A stretch of 64,000 nucleotides of DNA from Luidia sarsii (taxonomy: Eukaryota; Echinodermata; Asteroidea; Paxillosida; Luidiidae), in contig OX465115.1 of assembly GCA_949987565.1 (NCBI GenBank), positions 2,101,711 to 2,165,710 on the forward strand. The letters run 5' to 3'. The notes beneath the pieces are model-generated. The model was not told where the DNA came from, did no database searches, and was given only the letters and a program-made list of their open reading frames with translations. Numbering within the stretch: position 1 is the stretch's first letter; every line of letters starts with the position of its first letter. Below are positions 23,401 through 35,400 of the stretch, piece after piece. The translations under genes and the position numbers were made by a program.

Positions 23401-26400
23401 TGTTTAGGACTATACATGAGGAGGTAGAGTGATTTAGTAGGCTTGTCCGTGCGGCGTAACGAGGGAGATGGATATTTGTGTTCGATTTGGGTATATCTGC
23501 CAGAAAAGGGTGCGCCTTTGCGGAGTATCTGGCGTCGATTTCACCAAACTCATCGTAACTCACGATCAATCGCAAGACGGTAAGCGATGCACAGAAACCG
23601 TATACGGTGTGCAACCTATACGATGGGTCATCCATCGTAAGTAGAGTTACGATGCATCATAAGGCTTTGTGAAATCGACGACAAGTCTCTAACTTGGATC
23701 CGAAAACTAATTTGGTTTTACTACTTGTAGGCCTACTTCTTTTGTGTTCACTTCTTCCACTCCTATCTTTGATATTTTTCCATTGTCTTTCCCTCCATTG
23801 TCGTCCTTTAGTTCGTCAACTATAGCTCTCCTTTTTTGTCCTCCTTTTTTGCCGTCCGTGTCATATTGCCTCTCCCTCTTCCTAGCCGCTATTGTCCATG
23901 CCATTCTGCCTTTGAGTAAGGTCATGCTAGGATCAGCACGTAACGCCCTGTTTTTGTTTTGAGAACTGAACTTGATTGCTACATGCATTTCAGCTACTGT
24001 TCCATTTACTTTATGCGTAGCTCATGGTTGGTCTATATAATTATATAGACCTAATATCGACCAACTGCTTCGCCTCGTGTGTTCAGACTGTACAGCATAA
24101 TTATTTCGTGTGTAGACACCAGTGATGCTCACTTGAGTGAATCATAACGGCAATGACCCAATCACTGATTGCTACACAACTAGGTCATTAGTTTTCTAAT
24201 CGTCCCATTGCACAAGCCGTAGAGGGCACTGTCTGCTCTTAGGAATGGACCTCATCCTTTGTGTGCTCACATGAGGTTCAAGTCAAATTTTCTCTGCTGT
24301 TGTCATTCATTGAAAAAAATAAAATTCTAAAACAATATTAGAGGAGAGAGGTTCTGCTATAGAATCGGATCATCAAGCTCTCGGCATTTTCCGAAATTTG
24401 CACCTTGGTCATTTAAGTTTGTCAACATAGTTTGGGAAAAAAAGGTGTATCGCGTCTTTATGAAAACCAAATCCAACGAGTTTTCTGTTCTTTGAACCAA
24501 AACATGAGCCATTATCTGAAGCTCTGTCTCGGTATCTCGAGTGATGAAAAAATCGTTAGTTGCGAAATTTGTTCCACATGCGAACGTAGATTGATGATGA
24601 TTACCGTAATTAGGAAAGAAAGCATATCGGCCAAGCATTCAGTCGGTCGGTCGACCCATCATGTCACACGGACTGATGATGAGAATGTTCCGTTGTACAT
24701 TTATTTGTCACGGGGTTGCAGCACGATAAATCAGTCCAACATGGCTCCGTCGAGTTGATTGCCATAAAGTGTGGACACACAACGGTTTTCTTTTTCTAAT
24801 AAGGCGTCTTTGGAGTCTAATTAATTGATACAAATTTAGAATAAGTGAAACTTGAGATAACCTGGAAATTCAATGTTCAATTTCGTGTGTAATTTTATGG
24901 TTTTTAATGTGACCATATTTGGCTGTGGAATTGTGAGGGATGCTTCCAAAAACCCATGCAGAAATTCTGCTTGGAGGACTACACATTTCGGGGGTTATTT
25001 TATTAGCCGTGGGTTATTATCAGAAAATCCAATCTGCTAAGAACAAAACAAAATTAAAAAGAATCTGAGAGATGAAGGTCCAAATTACAATTTGGTGTAT
25101 AGTTACAAGACTTGATAAACTTCTTGGTGTGGAACGTTTCTCCTCGGAAGTGAGGGTTTTTGTACTGCGTTCTATGAGAGCTCGTTTTTTTGTGACCTGC
25201 AACCACGGGCTCTCAGGAAACGGACTCGACAGAGCGCGGGCTATCTTATAGGGCGAAATTTATGTTGCGTATCGCGCGCAACCGACCGCTTCCATATTAA
25301 TGTTCGTTGGCATTCTAATGACGCGCGTCATTACCCACTCGTACACGATCCGTGCGCAGACTTGAATCCGAGTCCGTATCACTCCTCTCGAGTCCCGGTG
25401 TCCTGCCAAAAAGTGTCCCTGCCAAATACTGTCCGCTCATTAGCATACTGATCGCTGATTGGTTAGCGTTAGGGATACAGTTAGGGTTAGGAGTAGGATT
25501 AGGGTCGTTAGGGTTAGGGTTTGGATTAGGATTAGGGTTAGGTTTATGATTAGGGTTAGGGTTAGGCTTAGGATTAGGGTTGTTTGGGTTAGGGTTAGCG
25601 TTACGGTTACAGTTAGGGTCAAACGGTACCAATGTGCCCAACGTTGCGTGTGTTAGGCCAGCAACCATACACAATGCGTCATACGCATGTAGTGCGCAAC
25701 CATACCCCAACCACGGTGGTTGAATGTCATACGTATTGGACCAATCAGCGATCAGTATGCTAATGAGTGGACACTATTTGGCAGGGGACACTATTTGGCA
25801 TGACACCGGTGCACGGCCCGAGTCATCCCGGTTGAGTCCGAGTAGGCCTACGAGTCACAAACGAACAGGAATCACAAACGTCTCGAGTCCTTCGAGTCAC
25901 GAATACCCTTTGAATTGAATACTGCTTTGGAAACCAATGTTCCAATATTGTTACCAGTTTTTAATTCGTTCACCCGTAGCAGGCCTACTTTAATACCAAG
26001 TATATTACAAACAAATTAGTACAAATTACACCTCTGAGACAAGACAAGTTCACTTGTTCAAACTATGTGCCCAATATACCCAACACAAGACCGTGAAAGT
26101 CAATAACTGGAGTGTATCGGAAAGTGTCGGAAATAAAAATTGATATTCCATGGTCACGCCAGTCGTGTCCGAGACCAAGTCCGAGACAAATGGGTCCGAG
26201 TTGTTCGAGACCGAGTCCTTGGTTGTCGGTACTACTCGATCCAAATCACGAGTCATACAGGACTTAGTGCGGAGGGATAGAACTATGCATACAAACAAGT
26301 TAGTCTTTTACGTTCAAAATGCATGCCGGCGTTGCACCATTTAAATGCCATACACAACACTGGTCGAGGTCAAAGAATAGCATCCATACGTTGTCTGATC

Positions 26401-29400
26401 CAACATATGCATGAAATAGCACACCTGTGAAAATTTCAGCTCAATCCGCCAACCGAGTCTCAAGAAAATCGTGAAAACCGCTTAATTTGTTTCGCGAAAA
26501 TGCAGCATTCAACGCCGTACTGTTCCGAAAAATAGTTTAGATCTCGGTGAGACGAAAACTATTTCTTTTACTCGTTTCTCCCGAAATACAACATTTTAGG
26601 TAGAAATATCTCAGTGAGAGGTTTCTACTATAACCATCTTCAAACTGTTTAAGTTTCATGTAAATCTGTGAACATTTCTGTTTTTCGATCTTACCATTGT
26701 TGTGTAGGGGCTTTAAATGCCCGTGCACTCTCTACTCGTTCTATGTGCTGCTGCACCGAAGGCCGATCATGCTTCGTCATTGTCGTTTCATTAAAAGATT
26801 GACACTTTCCCCCTCCACTCTGTGCCTTCACGCTAGCAGCTGCGCCTGTCGGACGTGTCCTGGCATTTGTCCAGGTTACGACTGATACCCGACGCGAGTG
26901 TGCGGGCGAGGTTTTTAATTGCCACATGGGGATTTCCCACCGGCCGGCTTCGCCCGCAGGGGAGGGGAATCATCATGGGGGGGGCTGCTCGTGTTGGACG
27001 ACATCTTTGACTGCCGGAGGGATTGCCATTTGTCTCAGACCTTCCGTCATCTCTTCCTTCCTTCCGCTGTCTCTCTCCCTCCTTGTCTTTCCAGAAAATA
27101 GCTCCGGACTTATGGAACTTACTGCCACAACATTTGAGGGATGAAACAAATTTTGATACATTCAAGGTTAAACTGAAAACACATCTGTTTAATCTGTAGA
27201 TTATAATCTGTTTTGTTTATTTTGTAAACTGTTAAGCGCATTGAGGTTTCTTTCAGTAATGAAATGCGCTCTATAAGAATCACCTATTATTATTATTATT
27301 GTCTCTCCTCCCATCTATATCATTTACTCTCTATTTCTCACTCTCTTTCGCTTTCTCTCTGTCGCTTTCTCTCATTTTCTCTGTCTCTCTTTCTCTAATA
27401 ATGACAATAGTGATGATGATAATAATTTAAATTTATAGAGCGTCTTATATCAATTATAAATCGCAAGGCAATGAATTGAAAGTAATACATACACATAAAA
27501 ATTGTTTAAATAAGTAAACCTTATAGCATTTAAATATTTACTTGCCAAGTTAGTAAGAAAAGGCATATCACAGTGACTACAATTATGATACAACTCTTTC
27601 TTTCTCTTTCTATCTCTCTTTCTTTTTCACTCATTCCCTCTCTCTCAAATTCTCTTTTTTCCTCTTTCTCTATCTTCATTTCGTTTTCTCTCTAACTTTC
27701 TTTTCTCTCTGCCCTCTCCTCTCTCTCTCTCCCTTCCTCCTATCTCTCTCTCTCTCTCCCTCCCTCCCCCTCTCTCTCTCTCCATCCCCCTATCTCTCTC
27801 TCCCTCCCTCCCTCTCTCTCTATCTTTCCCTCTCTCTCTCTAAATATATCTGCTAAATGTATCGTCATTACATATTTAATCTGTCCGATGGTCTTCATCA
27901 TCTTCCTAAAAAAAAATCTTCTTCTCTCTAAACGCTTATTTATGTCAGATACCATGATCACCATTAACAAAACAAATACTGCGAAATCATTTCCAGAGAA
28001 TCATAATTTGATGTGACTCCAGTAAATCAAACGTGATATTTTGTGTCTGGGTATATTTGTCTTTTGTATTTTGTATTTGGGTATTTGGGTATTTGGGTAT
28101 TTGGGTATTTGTCTTTTGGTCAGTCGAAGAGACTGTCTATGGGCTGGATGATCGTTATATCATGGCCGACGTGCATATCCGTGCACCGTTTCCTTTGACT
28201 TCAACCTGACAGATATGTTACATGTCCCATTAACGGACCCAAACAGAACTGCCTTACCGTCCCCTGAGGAACTGAAGGGCAAAATTCTAATAAAGGTGAG
28301 TTGACCACCCTCTCCAAAATGTAATCCTCTCACACAAACAAAATTATTATCAAGCGTTAATCTTCCTGTTTTCTCCTCCTTTCTCTCATCTCCTTCGCCC
28401 TGTGTTCCCCTCCTCGTCCTCCCCTCCTCCGGATTCCGCCCCCCCCCAGATCTTGGTTGGTCGATTCAAATGATATTTGGCAGGGTTATAGAGAATTACA
28501 TTATGAATATTTGCTCAAATTTTCATTTGACTAAAATAATATTAATAATTTCTCTAATTATAGCCCATTAGTTATTCATGATTCTATTTTGGGGGGATTT
28601 ATTCATGTTTTCCTTGTTTTTATTGAATTTCCTATGTTCTTTTATTGGATTTCCTATGTTTTGTATTGAATTTCCCATTTTTTTATTGAATTTCCTATGT
28701 TTTTTTATTGAATTTCCTATGTTTTTTATTGAATTTCCTATGTTTTTTATTGAATTTCCTATGTTTTTTATTGAATTTCCTATGTTTTTTTGTTTTTTTT
28801 ACGAATTTGCCCAATTTGCATACATTTTAAAATGATAATGAAACACAAAGAACCAGTAATCGCACACAGCAATATCAATGAGCAAAAGAATTCCTGAAAA
28901 GAAGTACCATATGCACCTTGGATGATATGCTTTAATGCAGTATAAGTCAATGGAAAAATGTCCGTCAAGCTATACCATGGCCCTGAAATGTTTTCATTTT
29001 CAGAGAACGGCACCTGTAATTTTAATAAAATTGGTGTCAAAATGTGCCTAAGTAGATTGCCGAAAACGTCATGGAGCCTCGACACAAAGAAAAACAAATC
29101 ACTGAGACGCTATCAAAAGGGTGCGGAATCCCCCCCGGCTCTTTGAGGGTTAAGTTATCTTCCTCTGCGTCCTGTCTGTACTCCTCCTCTTCAACCTCCC
29201 ACTCCTCCTCCACCTACTCCATTCCCCCCCCCTACCCCCTCCCATTACACCCTTCTGCCACCCGTTTCCCCTTCCTCACCTTCCTCCTCCTCCTCCTCCT
29301 CCTCCTCCTCCTCCTCCTCCTCCTCCTCCTCCTCCTCCTCCTCCTCCTCCTCCTCCTCCTCGGTCCCATCAGTGAAACAGAGCAGGTCATTTGTAATGGA

Positions 29401-32400
29401 TTTGTGGAAGCCGTTCCTTCGAAAATACTGATTACAATTGAATCCTTTGCCCAGGCCAAGAAATTGCCAGGGGATCACAACGAGAACCTGGAGGCTGGTG
29501 AAGTTAGCGAGGAGGACAGCGCCGATGAATTGGACGACGATCTGAAGGTGAGAAGACAATTCGAACAATTGCTGTGAAATCATCATGCAGACGACTTAGT
29601 TTAAAAAGGGAACGACATCATAGTTCTTTGGTGTAAATGGAATCATGCATAATTATAAACAAAATAATCAGCAATTACCAAGAGGTAATTTCAACAACTT
29701 TTCTACATAATTTTGAGAAGATAGAAATCAGCAAATTCATAAAAAGAAACTTATAATGTTCATATATTATCGGATATCATGTACGCATAATTTTTTGCCT
29801 CCGAACTGATGTATTTTAAGTTCTTTCAATGAAAGTATCGCCTATATATGTTTGAGAAAGGTTAACTTTCTATGAAATTGTTTGTTTATTTTGAACAATG
29901 ACAAATTTGCCTGGACAGGGACTTGAGCCCGAGACCTCTGGTTTAACATACCAGCGGCCTTACTATACCTGAGCTGCCCGACTCTTAGATGACGGTCTCC
30001 CCTGTTAGTCAACTAGTCTTTGCGGGGCTGGGCGTCAGTTAGAAGATTTTAACTATTAACTGCCGTATATCCCCAAGTGATCAATCCCCACTTTCATTCA
30101 GATGCAAACAACCGATCTTTGTAAATCTGCCTACAGCAGTAGTCTTGCATTTATCTATTTTGAGAGGGCACTATCTAAGACCTTGATAGCTCTGGTGTTA
30201 GAGCACTGGTACTTCAAGGCAGAGGTCTCGGATTCATGTTCCGGTCTAATAAATTTGTTGCCTTGCCATTTTTTTTCCATTTTTTTTCAAATTATCCAGT
30301 CAGTTTATCCTTTATTTTGTTTGGTAGGTTTGATCACTTCGTTGCTTCAAATAGCGCACGAATGGTCCTATTTAGATGTGCTGAAACACAGGCGTTGAAC
30401 TTAAACACATGGAAAATGGCATCTGCATAATTTTTGAATTAAACTGAACATTTTGCTCTTCCTATATTGCGAGACCTTTCAGCTGTATTAAACCATTATA
30501 CGGTAGAGATTAGCCTGGGGAATGCCGATCCTTCTTCCGATTTGGACTTTGTCGAGGATGACAGCATTTAAAACGGAAATATCACACAGTGGGTTGTTAG
30601 TTATTTGTATTAAGCTTCCTTTTATAGAATCAGATTTCAAATAGTTCAAGTGACATTCTGTGCACAAGAGCTTTACCAATGAAGTGTTTGTACATCTTGA
30701 ATCATAGCTGTCACTCTGACACCTCCGAGTCAATTTGATTGGTTTTACACTGCGTGCCGTGGAGCATGGGAAACAATACAGACCGACAAAGTGATTTCCT
30801 ACAACTTTCACGTGCAGATCGGAGTAATTCAAAAAATATTGCTCACTAAGTTACCAATTTATAAATCTCGCAAATGTATAGGCGGGACCTGCTAGGATCG
30901 AAATGCCTGGCCCTCTGAATGAGTGAGTTGTGCGGATTCGTCGAGTTGGCTCGTAATTCTATAAGTGCGTCATGGAACGAATCTGATGGCCAGTGTGCAT
31001 ACAATACACCCAACAGGAAAAGAGTTTGGTCGTAAGATCATGCAAATGTTCAAACTCACATTTAGAGCCTTTCTCAAATCTCAAGCTAAGCCTTGCAAGA
31101 GAAATATTTGACGCTTAGGCCTATCCATGCAGTAATCAGAAACACTTGTACATCCAACAAAATGTTTCTTTTGGTTTCTTAAAAAATGGTTTTGGTTTTG
31201 TTACCTTAGATTTAAAGATTATCGAGTTGATATTTTTCGATGATAGTCATTGTTTGTAATGGGTTCTTTCTAATTGTGTTCCTGTAGTGAGCAAAGGGAG
31301 CTTGCATTTAATCAGGATACTGACCCAAAGATCCCGGGATTTGCAAAACGATTAATGGATCTTACCCATCCATGCCTTTTAACCGGTGTCCTTCCCGAAT
31401 GTCCCTTCATCTTTGCAGGAATGAGGGCACCAGCCGAGATAATTCTAACCCACTTAAAAACACACACACACATACAAGAACCCAACAAACTTTAACTTTC
31501 TATTTTTTTTGTCAACAATTATTTTGTAAAACATACACAGCCTATGTATGGCAGTCTAGACAGAAATTTGTTCAAGGTTTGTCAGAATTTATGTTTTTTC
31601 AAACTTTATTTTATTGATTCGAAATGTCCAGCAGTCATTGTTCGATGTCTTAACAAAACACAGTAACTGGTTCCCGTGCCGTATAGCCCAACCATATATA
31701 TTCATATATTCATGTCTGCATCAAAAGTACTAATCCTGATTAGATTTCTCGGAAAACCAGCTGTAAATGTATGTACTGTACACTAACATTTTAACTTCTT
31801 TTTCTTGTCAATCTTCTCTTTGTTGTCTTTAGCGTTGGTTTTTTACCGTTTTGTCTCACCTAATCGTCTCCTCTTTGTTTTTTGTTTGGTTCATTTGTTT
31901 GCCTCTTTCTTCCGTCTGTTTGTCCATATTGTTCGTGTACACATTTTTGTTTGGATTGGGAAAGCATGCTATCCATGCATGAACACGGTCGGTTGGTTGG
32001 TCGGTACAAGTTGCGAATAAAATCCGATGAATCGGACACACGTTCGTCTCATTTCCGCGGTGAATTCGAGTGAAACAACCCAATCAGCTCTCATTAGTAA
32101 TAAGTATGCGTGATCGGAAGGGAAAACGCCGAGGTACGCTGCCCCTAAAACCTATTCGGGATTCCGTGCACTCAGGTTCCCTGCGGCAACATTGAGAGAC
32201 CTGGGACATATACACTGACTGCTAGAGTCCCTTTACCTTATCTGAAATCAATCAACAATGGCATATTTTAGCAGAAACGTGAGGATGTAATAATGGAAAG
32301 GGATGTCAAAGGTGCTTTGGATAATATTTCAGCATTCCTGTCATAATCCTCGATTCCATTCAATTCCTTTCCATTTCATTCCTTTCCATTTCATTCCTTT

Positions 32401-35400
32401 CCATTTCATTCCTTTCCATTTCATTCCTTTCCATTCCATTCCTTTCCATTCCATTCCTTTCCTTTTTCATTCCATTCCAATCCTTTCCCTTCCATTCCAT
32501 TCTATTCCATTTCATTCCTTTCCTCCTTTCCTTTCCATTCCATTCCCTTCCCTTCCATTCCATTCCCTTCCCTTCCATTCCATTCCCTTCCCTTCCATTC
32601 CATTCCATTCCGTTCAATTCCATTCCTTTCCTTTCCTCTCCTTTCCATTCCATTCCCTTCCATTCCATTTCTTTCCTTTCATTTCCTTTTCTTTCCTTTC
32701 TATTCCATTCCACTCCTTTCCATTCCATTCCGTTCTATTCCGTTCCATTCCATTCCTTTCCATTTTCATTTCACAAGGAGGAACACATAATAGGCCATTT
32801 ATATGTAAATATAAAAAAATGAACTCCTCTGTAGGATTGTTGAAATGCGAGTCAAACCACTATCAGATGGTTGTCCACTTGAATCACCATTTGGTGAATG
32901 CTGAAGGGGAAAGCTAGTGAGGATGGTGTAGCCACATTATGTTGTATCTTTCTACTGCAATTCTGCATCCATTGATTATTACAATGGGTGAACTACGAAT
33001 GGGTGATTTGGGATTGTATATACATCTGTAATGCGAATCCCAATGAGGCAATTTTGGCCTACCTCAAGATCAAGCAAAGCATGGGGACGGATTTAGAATG
33101 CACAAGAAAATCAAGCTCTGTGTAAGTCTCTCCCGGGGGAGAGCCAGATAGGAAATTGGTTTCTGGAGAATTTGTTGTTGTCATTGGTGTAGCAGAAATC
33201 GGTGGCTTACACTTATACGTATCCCCTAATGTACGTCAGTAACGTTACCCTAAGTGGCACGTTCCACACTGCAGTGTCAGGATTTGATTTGGTGTGGTGT
33301 GTTCACTGAATTTTGATCATGAAATGCAAGCACCGCTGTACGTGATACCCATTTGGGTAGTAGATTGGACGCACCAATCCCTCCCTTGTTCGAAGCATCC
33401 ATCTTTTTCGGTTTTTTTTATGTTGAAGGGACGGGGTTATAGGATACCTCGTCTGGTCTTACGGCAGCGGAGTTTTGGGCAGGGTCTGGCCACGAAACGA
33501 GCCGCCGGCACGTACAGTAGTTACCCGCTCGCTCATTTCCGAGTTGCGCTTCGTCAAGTGCCTGCAACCGCATGCTTATGACGATTCGTGCATGCCATCC
33601 ACGACGACCGGTCGGGCCCAGGCACCATCGGCGTACCTGCGCAGCCTTGCTTGCTCTCATTGGCGCAGCACTTCCTAATGAATGATAATGGCGAGTTGGT
33701 CTCGGGTCGCGTAAATGAATCAATCAATATACTTCGGCCAATTTTCCCATGTTTAGGGGGTCTCCTCTCAGATTCAACATAGGCATACTCGCGCTCTCGT
33801 CGTGCTAAATGTTGACTAAATTTTCACTAAAAGCAACGAGAGTCTCCTTGTTTCGGGCCTAAATAATACGGGCCCCTTATTCCGCGTCCATTTATGTACC
33901 CCAGAGGGGAAACAGCACTTACAAGCGCTTCAATTATCTATGAATTACTGCAACAACCCGGCAGGTGGCAAAAATAATGAACATTAAAACAATATTTAAA
34001 ATAAACCATGGCTGAAGAATTACCCATTGTGTTTTTGCCTCTAAGCCAAATTTAGCCATTATAAAAACTCCTCATTCTGAAAAGACACCATGTTCATAGC
34101 CAAGAGCTCTTGAAATGCATCGAGTGAACTAAGAATGTCTTATTTATGTATATATAGACCTTGATTCATTAAAAAAATTGTAATTATATGCGATCTGTTC
34201 TGTAACACAGAGGAGTTCTTGTTTTGTCTATGTCAATGCTCTATTTCTGCGATGGCTCATTTGTTTAAAATCTAAGTCAAAAATCTGAACGATATTATAT
34301 TCAAGAAGGCAATCCATTTCTTTAATTTCTTAAAAGGGTGTACAAAAATGTTGCAAACCTCTTACTGACTACTCTAACCAAACGTCAAATTTCAAAATTT
34401 CAGATAGTTTCGATCCTAGAAGCATTCTTCTTTTTTTATTTAAATATGCGACAACATGACATTGATCATTGAACAAAATAATAATTACAAAAACGCGGAG
34501 TGACCTCGAAAAATAGAAATCTTAAAAATAGTCTTGGTGTTTCTATCCTAACAAGAGCATTCGATCACAAGTACAGGGAAAGATGGAGAGAAGCACATAT
34601 CACGTGAAGATTAAAATGAAAAACCTTTTAAAAATCATACACAAAATAGATAATAAGCTAATGCAAAAATAGTCCCTGATTGAGGGAAGAATATGTGAAC
34701 GATTAAAATTCAAAAATAAAAGCATGAATTCTGCTCACAAAAACAGAAAGAAAACGCATAATTTTACAAAGAAGTGATAAATAGAATATACGTTAAGATT
34801 GAGTGAGAATTAAACGCAGTCTCTTTTACAAAATGTTGTCCTATCACACTTTTCCGTTTTTGTAGTTGTCATTTTGGTGTCATTTGTCCTCAATATCTTT
34901 TACGTTCGTTGTCATTGTCGTTAATTGTTGTCGTCGTTGTTCATTTCTGAGGTCAGAGCGCACAACATAATTATACACCTGTGCAAGCCACGCCCTGCAT
35001 GGTTACCCCCATCCCCTTATCCAACACCCCCTACTACGTTGTGGTATACACCGTATCTGGAAGAACCCTCCTCTTAATGTCCTCGTACCTTTCACCCATC
35101 GTTTATCCTTAATACAAATCTTGTCCCTACTTGATTAACATCGATGTCATCTTTTGGTACCTCCCACCTCTGTGTGACCCCGCCCCCCTCTCCCTCTCCC
35201 CCTCCCCTCCCTCCCCCCACCAGCTGGAGAGAAGTAGCGTCACTAAAAAGTTTGAATCGGTTGCTATGGCCCAGCTTATGTTAATGAGGAAGAAACCCAT
35301 TACCCCGACGCGGTCGGCATGGCAACGCATCGTCTCCAAGGTATTTCCCAAAACAGCATCAGGACATTCTTTGGTTTGGGTGGGGTGTTATCTGGCACTT

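Larger units (their letters stand above)
19611..28212 (+). other. Intron 5 (8.6 kb, probable U12-type)
   Basis: Holds dispersed repeats at 19625-19790 and 20640-20835, SINE 19975-20100, TIR element 20427-20615, an A/T-rich 18-bp repeat (22250-22670), poly-A 22865-22886, TIR element 23534-23679, the inverted repeat partner 24757-25204, telomere-like MITE 25395-25809, a LINE tail at 27098 and CT-rich DNA. 20840-22240, 23690-24750 and 25820-27090 show nothing assignable, apart from short GACTCGAGTC-like words near 25830-25900 and 26160-26230. Confidence 0.8.
29548..35223 (+). other. Intron 7 (5.7 kb)
   Basis: Contains a SINE pair (29908-30250) and a TTCCA-type satellite (32352-32770), with hairpin-family arms near 30880 and 34405. 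30260-30870, 30920-32350 and 32780-35220 are AT-rich and show no gene, conserved frame or repeat I can name. Additional small linker exons cannot be excluded. Confidence 0.7.

Noticed and set aside
25480..25620. TTAGGG repeats as a chromosome end
   Set aside because: The array is short, degenerate and enclosed by terminal inverted repeats inside an intron, with a second inverted copy at 41639.
32303..32917. 204-residue Ser/Phe/His frame
   Set aside because: Reading of the TTCCA satellite array.
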